DNA from: Anodontia alba | Lineage: Eukaryota; Mollusca; Bivalvia; Lucinida; Lucinidae | DNA: 64,000 nt | Reading direction: 5' to 3' | NCBI GenBank assembly: GCA_964016985.1 | Contig: OZ024828.1 | Location: forward strand, 84,832,308 to 84,896,307 | In this document: positions 22,146-31,283 of the stretch, piece by piece | Layout of the letters: each line of letters opens with the position of its first letter | Numbering within the stretch: position 1 is the stretch's first letter | Program-made: the position numbers and the translations under genes | Notes under the pieces: model-generated | The model's database searches: none | The model's input: only the letters and a program-made list of their open reading frames with translations | What the model was told of the DNA's origin: nothing

Positions 22146-22660
22146 ATTAGTACTTTTGGATTGAAAAAAGCCTCTTATCAAGAGCTATGAATCCTAAATA
22201 ATCAGTCTAATATGCCTAAGCAAACTGTGTAGATTTGGATCAAATGACCATGAGTGATGTGATTCTACACTTTTACCAGTCAGCCTTCACTTTTTGCAGT
22301 AACGCCAAGAAGTAACCAAATGGCCATGTGCAAATCTTAGTACTAGGACGGTGTCCAAATATTCAGAAGTAAGGTGTCCAAATATTCAGAAAAATAACAA
22401 CTGCTGTCTGCTGTTGGAAAAAGTTAAATCTCTACATTTGTGATTATTAAGGTACAGTGATTGAATTAGGTGTATCAGTCAAATTATCGTTCTCTGCAGA
22501 AGGAAGACAATATGCTCATTGATTTTTCATTTCCTATATTTAGACCTAACATTTACTACAGTAATCAACAAAACGTAGTTCAAGGCTCTCGATAAACCAT
22601 TCTTTTGAAGATTAAAAAATATCAATTTAAATTCCTTATTTCCCAGTGGCAATGTGCTGT
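22146..22660. other. intron 3 sequence, no gene
   Basis: A short repeated phrase, GTCCAAATATTCAGAA, occurs twice (22352-22392). Otherwise nothing recognised. Confidence 0.4.
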
Positions 22661-22793
22661 GGCATCAGAATCACCTCCCGAGACAATTCTAATGAGATGC
22701 CACAAATTATGTTTTAATGGAGAAAAATACAAAAAGACCCACCAAAATATACTGCTAATCTGAAAACTGCAGAGCTCTGGATAAGATGTGAGT

Positions 22794-22825
<32 letters not shown>

Positions 22826-22955
22826 TCTGCCCATAAAATGTTAATATTTCTCTTATTTCTGCATGAAAACATGCTGTGGGTACTTATTAGAAGCACTTCA
22901 CTGAGGTGCCTCAAATGAGTACCAACAACATCTTTTTTCAAGCAGAAATAATGAA
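22661..22955. repeat. FB1 half copy, T/G homopolymer tract, and FB1 full copy
   Basis: 22661-22735 is a right half of FB1 (TGATGCCACAAATTATG-like). A run of 9 T and about 20 G follows (22794-22823). 22842-22955 is a diverged full FB1 (TTTCTCTTATTTCTGCATG). Confidence 0.7.
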
Positions 22956-23329
22956 AGTATACTCCGCTGAACTGGAGCTATGTCAGAAGTGATGTCAATT
23001 ACATCCAAATATAGACTGCTCCAGCACAAGCTCCGAAATCCAATAATACTCATTTTTCATTTCTTCAAAATAATTCAATGCTCTAAAAATTACATGAGAA
23101 AGGTCACATACAGCTGCAGCTAGTACAAGTCTTTTATCCAGATGTTAATATATTAGTTTTTTATGTTTGTTTGTTTGATTGTTTTTTATTGTTATTTTGT
23201 TTTATACTTCTTTTTATCCAGATATTTTTTCTTGTTTTTATATATATATATTTTAGTGTTCATTAAAATACACTGTGGTTACTTATCAGAATTGTCTCTT
23301 ATTGAAGCAATTTTAACCTTTAGCACTCT

Positions 23330-23525
23330 CTGGCCAAATTCAGCAGACAACAAACTGACAATATTTTTTTCTTATTTTTCCCAGGAAAGAGGATTTGACA
23401 TTTCATGCAAACTGTCTCCACTGGAGATAATTTGCATGAAATGTCAAATCCTCTTTTCAGGAAAAAATTAAAAAACTGTTTCAAACTGTTGTCTGCTGAA
23501 AAATTTACCCAGAGTGCTCAGCATT
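23330..23525. repeat. hairpin element M5/FB2
   Basis: The arms include GAGGATTTGACATTTCATGC and GCATGAAATGTCAAATCCTC around GTCTCCACTGGAGATAA. The outer parts are GCACTCTCTGG / CCAGAGTGC and CAGCAGACAAC / GTTGTCTGCTG. Nearly perfect. Confidence 0.85.
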
Positions 23526-23571
23526 CATGACAACTCACAATATGTTTTCATAAAGAAATGGAATATTTGTT

Positions 23572-23712
23572 TTGTTTGTGTTGAGGTTTTACGGCCCAGT
23601 CAACCCAATGGGGTCATGTCGAGCGCGGTCAGTTTACCTAACCACACGTTTACTGGGCAGGCTTAGTCCTCTGAGCGGTTAACCAGTATTGTGCACATTC
23701 TTCCGCCAGAAA
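23572..23712 (-). mobile_element. SINE copy 4, tail half
   Basis: GGTTTTACGGCCCAGTCAAC through GTGCACATTCTTCCGCCAG; the head is lost. Confidence 0.8.
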
Positions 23713-24293
23713 AAATGGAATATTTGTCTGCATGCTCTCTTTTCTGGATTCTCGGCTGAACTGTCTTTTTTTTTTTTATTTATCTATTTGTTTATTCTTT
23801 TATTAATATTTTTTTGTTGTTGTTGTTGTTTAGTTTTTGTTTGTTGTTGTTTTTCTTTTCCTTCATTATGATTTCTTCATTTGACATTTTTTTAACAATT
23901 AATACATTTGTCATGAAACTGGAGCACAAAACTTTGTGATATTTTTCATTTATTTTTTTTCCAAGAAAATAGAACTTGGTTTTATACAAATTGTCTTCAT
24001 AGGAGGCAAATCACATGAACCGTACAGTCCTATTATCTTTGAAAACTATTTTAAAATGTTGTCTGGAATTATTTGCATTTCATGATTTATGGGCAAGCCT
24101 GCTAAGAGCAAAAACAAAAAACAAAAAAAAACAAAACAATACTTGAAAACATTTTCCCAAGAAATTAGACCTTTGTATTTCATTTCAGGACTGGATACAC
24201 CAGAAAAATTCTGCTACCATTTTACAAAGGGTGACAACTTTTGTGGAGAGGAACTTACCACCCTAATGTTTGGATGTTTGAATTTTCAAAAAT

Positions 24294-24370
24294 GAAGGCA
24301 CTTCTTACAGGAAAGAATTTGCTCCTAGAGGGGCAAATTCTCTAGGAGCAAATTCTTTCCTTTAAGAATA
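24294..24370. repeat. short hairpin (26-bp-class arms)
   Basis: GGAAAGAATTTGCTCCTAGA and its inverse TCTAGGAGCAAATTCTTTCC around GGGGCAAATTC. A single stem-loop; a related CAAATTCTTTCCTTT piece recurs near 55211. Confidence 0.7.
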
Positions 24371-24904
24371 GCCCCCTATGAGTAGGGAGACAAATGTTTC
24401 CACATCAGAGTTATTTCCCTTCATATATCCATTCCCCATAATCAGTTGAAAATTGCTGAATCAGAACTCTAGTTAAGACAAGAAATATCTTTTCTGAGAA
24501 AACAGATGCCCCAGCCCCTCCACACACGCACACACTCACACACGCATACATATGTATCTCCAACATTAGATATATATCTCAGATTCCTGAATCACATTAA
24601 TGTTGTTCTGTCTGTGTGTGTATGTCTGTCTGTCCAAAAATAAATAAACCTGCGATTGCTAAAGTCTAAGAAATGCCATCCCAAATTCCCCCATTTTATT
24701 CTCATCCTCTCCCCATCAACACACACAGTAAGGTTTAGAAAATAAGGTGATGTTTGATGATTTTGATGCATGAGAATGGTATACAGTAAGTTTGATTGAA
24801 ATTCATCAAAAGGTGTAGAAGAGAATCAGACAAAACTAGGAAAGGTTTTCTAGAAACAAAAAAAAAACAAAAACAAAAAAAAAAAAACAAAAAAAAAAAC
24901 AAAT

Positions 24905-26634
24905 GTCCCACCCAATCCCGCCAGAGTTATCATTCTTGTAGATGACATGTCGTCTTGTCCTGTTCTTCATTTCTACCAAATATCATCAAAATATTGTGAA
25001 GGGTATTCAAGTTACAAAGCAGACATGAAATCAAATTCAAACACAAGGAGAGATAAGACCAAAAGTAAAACAGCCAGAGTTGTTATTCATGCACACATCA
25101 TCTCATCATATTCTACATTTCTACCAAGTAAAATTAAAATAATCCACAGTGTACTGGAGTTACAGAGTGGATATACATGTAAAATCAAATTCAAACATAG
25201 GAAGGGGAGATAACTCCAAAAGTAAGAAAGCCATAGTTGTCATTCTTGTAAGCAACATGTCATTTTGTCCTCTTTTACATTTCTACCAAGTATCATCAAA
25301 ATATTCCTAGCGGTATTTGTGTTACAGAGCAGACACGAAATCAAATTCAAACACAAGACGGGGAGCTAACACCAAAAGTAAGAAAGCCAAAGTTGTCATT
25401 CTTGTACATGATACATCATCTTGTCCTGTTCTACATTTCTACCAAGAATCATAAAAATATTCCAAAGGGTATTCGACTTACAGAGCGGACACCCAAATCA
25501 ATGCATAAGCACTGTTAAATATAACAAAGGGAGATAACACAAAAACTAAGAAGGCAGAAGTGTCATTATAACATGCAACATGTCATCTTATCCTGTTCAA
25601 CATTTCTACCAAGTACCATCAAAATATTCCAACATTAGTTAAGGCCCTCCCCCTGTCATTCTTGCACACAACATGTCATCTCGTCCTATTCTACATTTCT
25701 AACAAGTAAAATTTAAATAATCCAAAGGGTACTGGAGTTACAGAGTGGACATGAAATCAAATTGAAACACAGGTAGGGGAGATAACTCCAAAAGTAAGAA
25801 AGCCAGAGTTGTTTTTCTTGTACGCGACACGTCGTCTTGTCCTCTTCTACTTTTCTAGCAAGTATCATAAAAATATTCCAAATGGTATTCGACTTACAGA
25901 GCGGACATGAAATCAATGCATAATCACTGTCAAATATGACAAAGGGAGATAATGCCAAAAGTAAAAAAGGCAGAGTTGTCATTCTTGTACACAACATGTC
26001 GTCTAGTCCTGTTCTACATTTCTACCAAGTATCATCAAAATATTCCGAAGGGTATTTGAGTTCCAGAGCGGACATAAAATCTATTTCAAACAAAACAAAG
26101 GGAGATAACTCCAAAAGAAAGCCAGAGCTGTCATTCTTGTACGCGACATGTCGTCCCACCCTGTTCTACATTTTTAGCAAGTACCATCAAAATATTCCAA
26201 AAGGTATTAAGACTTACAGAGCGGACAAGAAACAATGTATAATCACTGTCAGTATAACAAAGGGAGAGAATGTAAAAACTAAGAAAGGAAGAGTTGTCAT
26301 TCTTGCACATGACACATCATCTCATCCTGTTCTACATTTCTACCAAGTACCATCAAAATATTCCAAAGGGTATTTGAGTTACAGTGCAGACATGAAATCT
26401 ATTTCAAACAAAACGAAGAGAAACAACTCCAAAAGTCAGAAAGCCAGAGTTGTCATTCTTGAATGTGACAGGTCATCTCATCCTGTTCTACATTTCTACC
26501 AAGTATCATCAAAATATTCCAAAGGGTATTCAAGTTACCGAGCAGACGAGAAGTTTCAGGCCGACATCGCCGCCAATGGGATCCGTCCCATAAAGAGTAT
26601 GTCCCCCACCCTTTGGTGTGGGGGAGGGACATAA
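24905..26634 (+). repeat. tandem array of ~150-bp units (type D) with GC-hairpin end
   Basis: About 11 copies of a unit with AAAGGGAGATAACTCCAAAA, GTAAGAAAGCCAGAGTTGTC, TCATCTTGTCCTGTTCTACA and TTTCTACCAAGTATCATC. The 3' end is GCCGACATCGCCGCCAATGG followed by TATGTCCCCCACCC, closed by GTGTGGGGGAGGGACATA. The 232-codon frame at 25936-26634 is an artefact of a period divisible by three. Confidence 0.9.
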
Positions 26635-26950
26635 ATCTGTACAAAGGTTGGACTTTTTTCAACCCTGCCCAAGGCCCAAGGTCCAGCACATAAACCAGTC
26701 GTACTGCATAGCCTATTACATGAGAAGATATGTATCCAATTTGGCTAAAATCAATCTAACAGGACAGTCTTCATTGGGCCCCAGGAGTCAGGGTCTAAAC
26801 TGGATTTGATGCTGCATTTGTACACGATTGCAGCAGCAGAGGAAGGTATACAGCAAATTTGGCTGACTATGTCCAACAGTGTAGGAGACAGCATCATTAA
26901 CAGCCACGTGCCAGAAAAGTACACAAACACACACACAGAGCCAGTGGGAT

Positions 26951-26984
<34 letters not shown>

Positions 26985-27195
26985 CCAGTGGGATGTCAGA
27001 GCCAAAACTCAAAGCAATGTTGCCTAACTGTATTACACAGGGATTGTATACAACCAATTTGATTAAAATATGCCCAGTGGTGTGAGATGGATGGTAGCCA
27101 ATTGAATATCTTCAATTTCGTTGCTGAAAGTTGTAAGGACAGCAATAACTTTTCCATATATTAAGTTCTTCAAATCTTTGTGACCAGGGCCAGAA
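26635..27195. other. intron 3: (CA)n microsatellite and unresolved repeat
   Basis: (CA)n at 26949-26982 lies between two copies of CAGAGCCAGTGGGATG (26937-26952 and 26981-26996). Otherwise nothing recognised. Confidence 0.6.
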
Positions 27196-27204
27196 AGTTG
27201 GCAA

Positions 27205-27490
27205 TTTTTGAGGTGGAGTTTTATGGCCCAGTCAGCAGAGTTAAGGTCCTGTCAAGCCAGTCAGTTAACCTGACAGTTTTCCTGGTAGGATTAGTCCCCT
27301 AAGAGGCTAACCAGTACTTGTGCACATTCTTTTCCCAATGACAACTGCCCTTCTTGAATCAGCAGCTGGAGAATGACTGGAGAAATGATTTCATGTAATC
27401 ATGATCAATCTCCACGGAAATTATGTTGCTGAGCAGGGACTCTAACTGGCAATCCTGGGATTTGCAGTCAGACTGGGCTAAGGAGCTCAA
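27205..27490 (-). mobile_element. SINE copy 5, with tRNA-like head
   Basis: GGTGGAGTTTTATGGCCCAG at the tail; the head on the minus strand has TTAGCCCAGTCTGACTGC and a B-box-like AGTTAGAGTCCC. Diverged. Confidence 0.7.
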
Positions 27491-27555
27491 CAAAAATTCT
27501 GGATACTGTTATTATAGATGTCAAAAGATGCTCTATTGACTGCCCAAACTGAAAT

Positions 27556-27775
27556 TTTAGTCTCGAACACCCAAAAGGGAAATTGGCAAACAGTGCAGAC
27601 CCAGATCAGATGCTGCAAAATTCAGCATCTGATCAGGGTCTCCACTCTTTGCAAATAATTTTGCATTTTTTCTCTAGGAATATCTAAACCACACAGCCTG
27701 CCATACCTGAAATTGTAATTGGACTATTTCAATATATAGTGCCAGCAGAGTTTATTCAGTCTAAAATGGGTTGAC
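27556..27775. repeat. MITE M2 copy
   Basis: AAAGGGAAATTGGCAAACAG, the hairpin CAGATCAGATGCTGCAAAA / GCATCTGATCAGGG, then GTTTATTCAGTCTAAAATGG. The terminal TTAA is mutated at the right (TTGA). Confidence 0.8.
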
Positions 27776-28199
27776 ATGGCAATGTACTGCAGAGACTAAG
27801 CTTTCAGTATAGAAGATATGTCCCAGATCATTTTTTGCTATCATACAATTTAAAGGTGAATATATAGGTCAGTCACTTTGATCTACTTTCGATATGTAAC
27901 AGTACTGACTTGACAAATTAACAAATGGTGGGAGGTCCTTAATTTTGTTGCAGCCTGCAGCCTACAGACTGTTCGATTTAAACAAGAAATTCACAGAATG
28001 GCTATGTCGCTACTGCTGGTGTTGTTCAAGAAACGGAGCTAAACACACAGACTAAACATTGTTTAGCCATTGCCCAAGCATGAAAAGCAGGTAAAGTTAA
28101 GTAATGGTCAATGGCAATGGGCGGGGTGCATCATGTGTGTATGAAGTTTGATTAGCCTAAAAGCCTTGGTGTTTTAGAAACAGAGCTAAATGCACAGAC
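27776..28199. other. intron 3 sequence, no gene
   Basis: Repeat-like text with two AACGGAGCTAAACACACAGA-type phrases (28033 and 28178); no ends identified. Confidence 0.35.
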
Positions 28200-28419
28200 T
28201 TAACCCTTGTCCTACTGAATCCGGATATACATGTATCCTGCCTCTGCAAACAGTGTAGATCCAGATCAGTTGGCTTCCAGAGAAGCCAACTGATCTGGAT
28301 CTGCACTGTTTGCCATTAAGTATGTGAATAAATAGCAATAATCTGAATCTAGTAATCTGATTGGCTGAAAATTAGAAGTGGGCGTGGCATCTTAATATAT
28401 TCAGCAGGACAAGGGTTAA
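28200..28419 (+). repeat. TTAA-flanked MITE M1, intact copy
   Basis: TTAACCCTTGTCCTACTGAA to TTCAGCAGGACAAGGGTTAA, 220 bp, with TTAA at each end. The central hairpin is CAGATCAGTTGGCTTCC with GAAGCCAACTGATCTGG. Inside is AGAAGTGGGCGTGGCATCTT. Other copies are inverted (61156-61368 and 63615-63828). Confidence 0.9.
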
Positions 28420-28599
28420 CATTGTCGCTGACAACAAAGAAGCCAACATTGGAAAGTGATCACTATGTCTCTCCTGTTTGCTAAAGCAGTCACGACAAAA
28501 ATGGTAGGTTTGCTTACGTGTCATATCTGCTCACCTGTGAAAATATGTTTACCTATATAAAATACATGCTAAGCCAGTGTCCAGTTGCCGAGGTATTAT

Positions 28600-28815
28600 T
28601 GTTTGTGCTGAGGTTTTATGGCCCAGACAACCCAATGGGGTCATATCAAGCTTGGTCAGTTTACCTAACCACACGTTTACTGGGCAGGCGTAGTCCTCTA
28701 AGCAGTTAACCAGTATTGTGCACAATCTTTTGCCAGAAACTGACAACTGCCCTTTTTGAATCAGTGGAAGAGAGAATGACAGTAGAAAATTTTTCATGAT
28801 CAATCTCCATGAAAG
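28600..28815 (-). mobile_element. SINE copy 6, head-truncated
   Basis: GTGCTGAGGTTTTATGGCCC to TTCATGATCAATCTCCATGA. A MITE M4 begins where the head would be. Confidence 0.8.
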
Positions 28816-29032
28816 ACAAAGCATCATTAGCTTAACGAGCTCGTTGATGGTCAAAATGTTAACTGTTCTCGTTAATTTACAGGTATTTTGGCAGAAAAAA
28901 AAAAGTGAGTAGCTTTTAAAACCTACTCATATTTTTTCAGCAAAAATATTAGCATAAATGCCATATTTAATGATCAAAGTTTTAAATATATGTTAACTAA
29001 CGACATCGTTAGTTTTGAACAACTGGGCCCAG
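28816..29032. repeat. palindromic MITE M4, copy 1
   Basis: TTAGCTTAACGAGCTCGTTG on the left; on the right GTTAACTAACGACATCGTTA and TTTTGAACAACTGGGCCC. The centre is AAAAAGTGAGTAGCTTTTA with ACCTACTCATATTTTTTCAG. Confidence 0.8.
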
Positions 29033-29161
29033 GACTCCATATTTGGAGTTAATGAGAACCCTGCCTTGCCTTTTCATCAATACTTGAGACACAGTATCCA
29101 AAGAATTTGTAAGCATACACAGGTCCTGATCAGAAGGCACAAATGTGTTGGCTATATCTAG

Positions 29162-29405
29162 GCCCGGTTGTTCAAAGCGTCGTTAGCTTAACGAGCTCGT
29201 TAAGGGTCATTTCGTTAACTGTTTTAGCGGATTCAATATACAATTCTCTGATATTTTTTGCTGAAAAAATGTGAGTAGCTTTTGCACTGCAAAAGCTACT
29301 CACATTTTTTCAGCAAAAAATTTCAGCTTATTTGCGTATCACTTGATGTAAATTTTAATGAATCGTTAACTAACGACGTCGTTAGCTTTGAACAACTGGG
29401 CCCTG
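29162..29405. repeat. palindromic MITE M4, copy 2
   Basis: GGCCCGGTTGTTCAAAGCGT to TTTGAACAACTGGGCCC. The central stem is GCTGAAAAAATGTGAGTAGC / GCTACTCACATTTTTTCAGC, perfect for 20+ bp around TTTTGCACTGCAAAA. Confidence 0.9.
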
Positions 29406-29505
29406 GACATTTTGTTATCTACATATGTCACATGGTTCCTTTTTCTCACAGTGAAGTTTTTGTATCAATATCCAATAAATATTTTTTTTCTCATTTCTCC
29501 AATCA

Positions 29506-30420
29506 TAAGGGGCTGTAGGAAAATATTCAGACTTTTTTGCTCTTTCTCAAAAACCGTTAAATATTTTTCAATTCTTTTTATTCTTTTTCAAAGTATTCCC
29601 CACCTACACACTTCTGCATCTTCATGGGAGCTTTTGTATTCCCTCTGCAAGGCATGGAGCAGACCTACAGCTGAAGTACCTCCTCCCTGGTCTTATATTT
29701 GTTTCCAGCAAGCCTTTCTTTCAGTTCTGGAAGCAAATACGTCGCAGGGGCAAGGTCTGGGCTGTACAAGGGGTGGGACAACAATAGCCGCATGGAGTTG
29801 GTAAGTTCTACTGTAGATGAGGCAGTATGAGAGGGGTGATGGTCACGCAAAAGAATGACATCTTTTTCTGGAATAGCCTGGGACACAACTTTTTTCAGTT
29901 TATCTTTGTTTTTTTCCAAAATTACTTCTTAATAGCATCTAGCAGTCACTGTTCGACCTTTTGGCATGAAATGAGCCAGTATTAAACTTCTTCGGAGGTG
30001 GGGAACCAGCTCGTTTCCACTGCTTTGACTGAGCTTTTATTTCAGGTTCAGCATAATGAAATCACATTTCATCCCCGCTGACAATACAGCTCAAAAATGC
30101 TTATTTTCATCGCGGTTAAAATGTCCAAAAATGTTCTTTTGCTATAGTCACCCTGAGTACCTTTTGGTCTTCTGTCAGTTGTTTCTGCACCCACCTAGCA
30201 TGTACCTTGCTCATACCTAGTTTTTCGTGTAAAATCTGTCATGCCAATGCTTACCAATGCTTAACTGATTCGCTGCCTCTTGCAATGTCACTATGCGACC
30301 TTTGTTGACAGATTTATAGGGGATAAAATGTAGTTTTCCTCATGTATAATATTTGTAGGAATCTGCACATTGAAAGACGCGAGCATGAAAAGTCAGGATA
30401 TTTTTCAACCGCCCCTTGTA
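29506..30420 (-). mobile_element. mariner element relic
   Basis: Terminal inverted repeats AGGGGCTGTAGGAAAATATT and, at the right, AATATTTTT-class sequence CAGGATATTTTTCAACCGCC (inverted AAGGGGCGGTTG), each next to TA. Total about 915 bp, shorter than a 1.3-kb mariner. It carries a broken transposase on the minus strand. Confidence 0.85.
29665..29919 (-). pseudogene. mariner transposase C-terminal fragment
   Basis: A minus-strand frame of 84 codons reads ILLRDHHPSHTASS, then LLLSHPLYSPDLAPATYLLP and ELKERLAGNKY. The HDN-PH and HP-YSPDLAP-D motifs of mariner DD34D transposases are recognisable. The Asp that normally follows SPDLAP(S/C) is Thr here, so the third catalytic Asp is lost. Upstream frames (29920-30390) are broken by stops and shifts. 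Dead copy. Confidence 0.85.
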
Positions 30421-30627
30421 TGTTGCCAAGCACTGAGCAGAACTGCCTCAGAGGCAATTCCGTTGAGAAGTACAATGAACATTTTTTGTGAAAAAAATAA
30501 TAAACAAATCAGTTTTTCTTTTATTTAAATACAGCCTTATCTAGTGAGTACCCACAACATGTTTAAATAGGGAAATAAGAAAAATATCAAAAATTTTTCG
30601 GTGGAAAAAAATCTTATCTGTAGTCTG

Positions 30628-30985
30628 ATTAAAGGCTCCATATTCCTCAGAAATAGACATTTTTTTATCAAAGAAAGAATTGAATAAATTGATATATGGT
30701 ATTAATACAATCTGAAATGTGGCATCTAACTGCCTGTAAAATTTCAGTTAGTCTCTGGTTTTTGAACTGGATCAAAAATGAAATGATTTTTATCGCATAT
30801 CTGATTAATGTTGGCAACATTAATTCAGAGATACTATTAAAAATCATTTCATTTTCAAGAACAAGACTAACTGAAATTTTACAGGCTGTCAGGTGTCATA
30901 TTTTATGATTGTATTAATACCATATATCAAATTATTAAACCCTTTTTGGATAACAGAATGCCTATTTTTGAGGCATATGGAGCCT
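30628..30985. repeat. long palindromic element (~175-bp arms)
   Basis: AAAGGCTCCATATTCCTCAG to TTTTGAGGCATATGGAGCCTTT. Inside, TGGTATTAATACAATC, CCTGTAAAATTTCAGTTAGT and AAAATGAAATGATTTTTA each have an inverted partner, around ATTAATGTTGGCAACATTAAT. Single copy in the window. Confidence 0.85.
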
Positions 30986-31283
30986 TTAAGTCATAATTTA
31001 CAAAATCAGCAATATGCCAAAATTTAAAATCTCTGTATGTATATTCTCAGTGTATTTACAGAGAAAAAAAAACAAAAAAAAAACTGAAGTTAACTATTGG
31101 GACATAATGTTGTTCATACTTCAATGAATACATTGATTTAAGCCATGTCACATGATCATTAAGTGACATCAAATAAAAAATATACCAAGGTTCTCTCCAA
31201 TATGATTAGACAATGCCGACGTTATGACATCAACAATGCTGTTCCATTGTTAATAGGAAAACTGCATGGAAAATAATATAAAT

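Noticed and set aside
25936..26634. 232-codon plus-strand frame
   Set aside because: It runs through five type D repeat units whose period keeps the frame; not a protein-like family.
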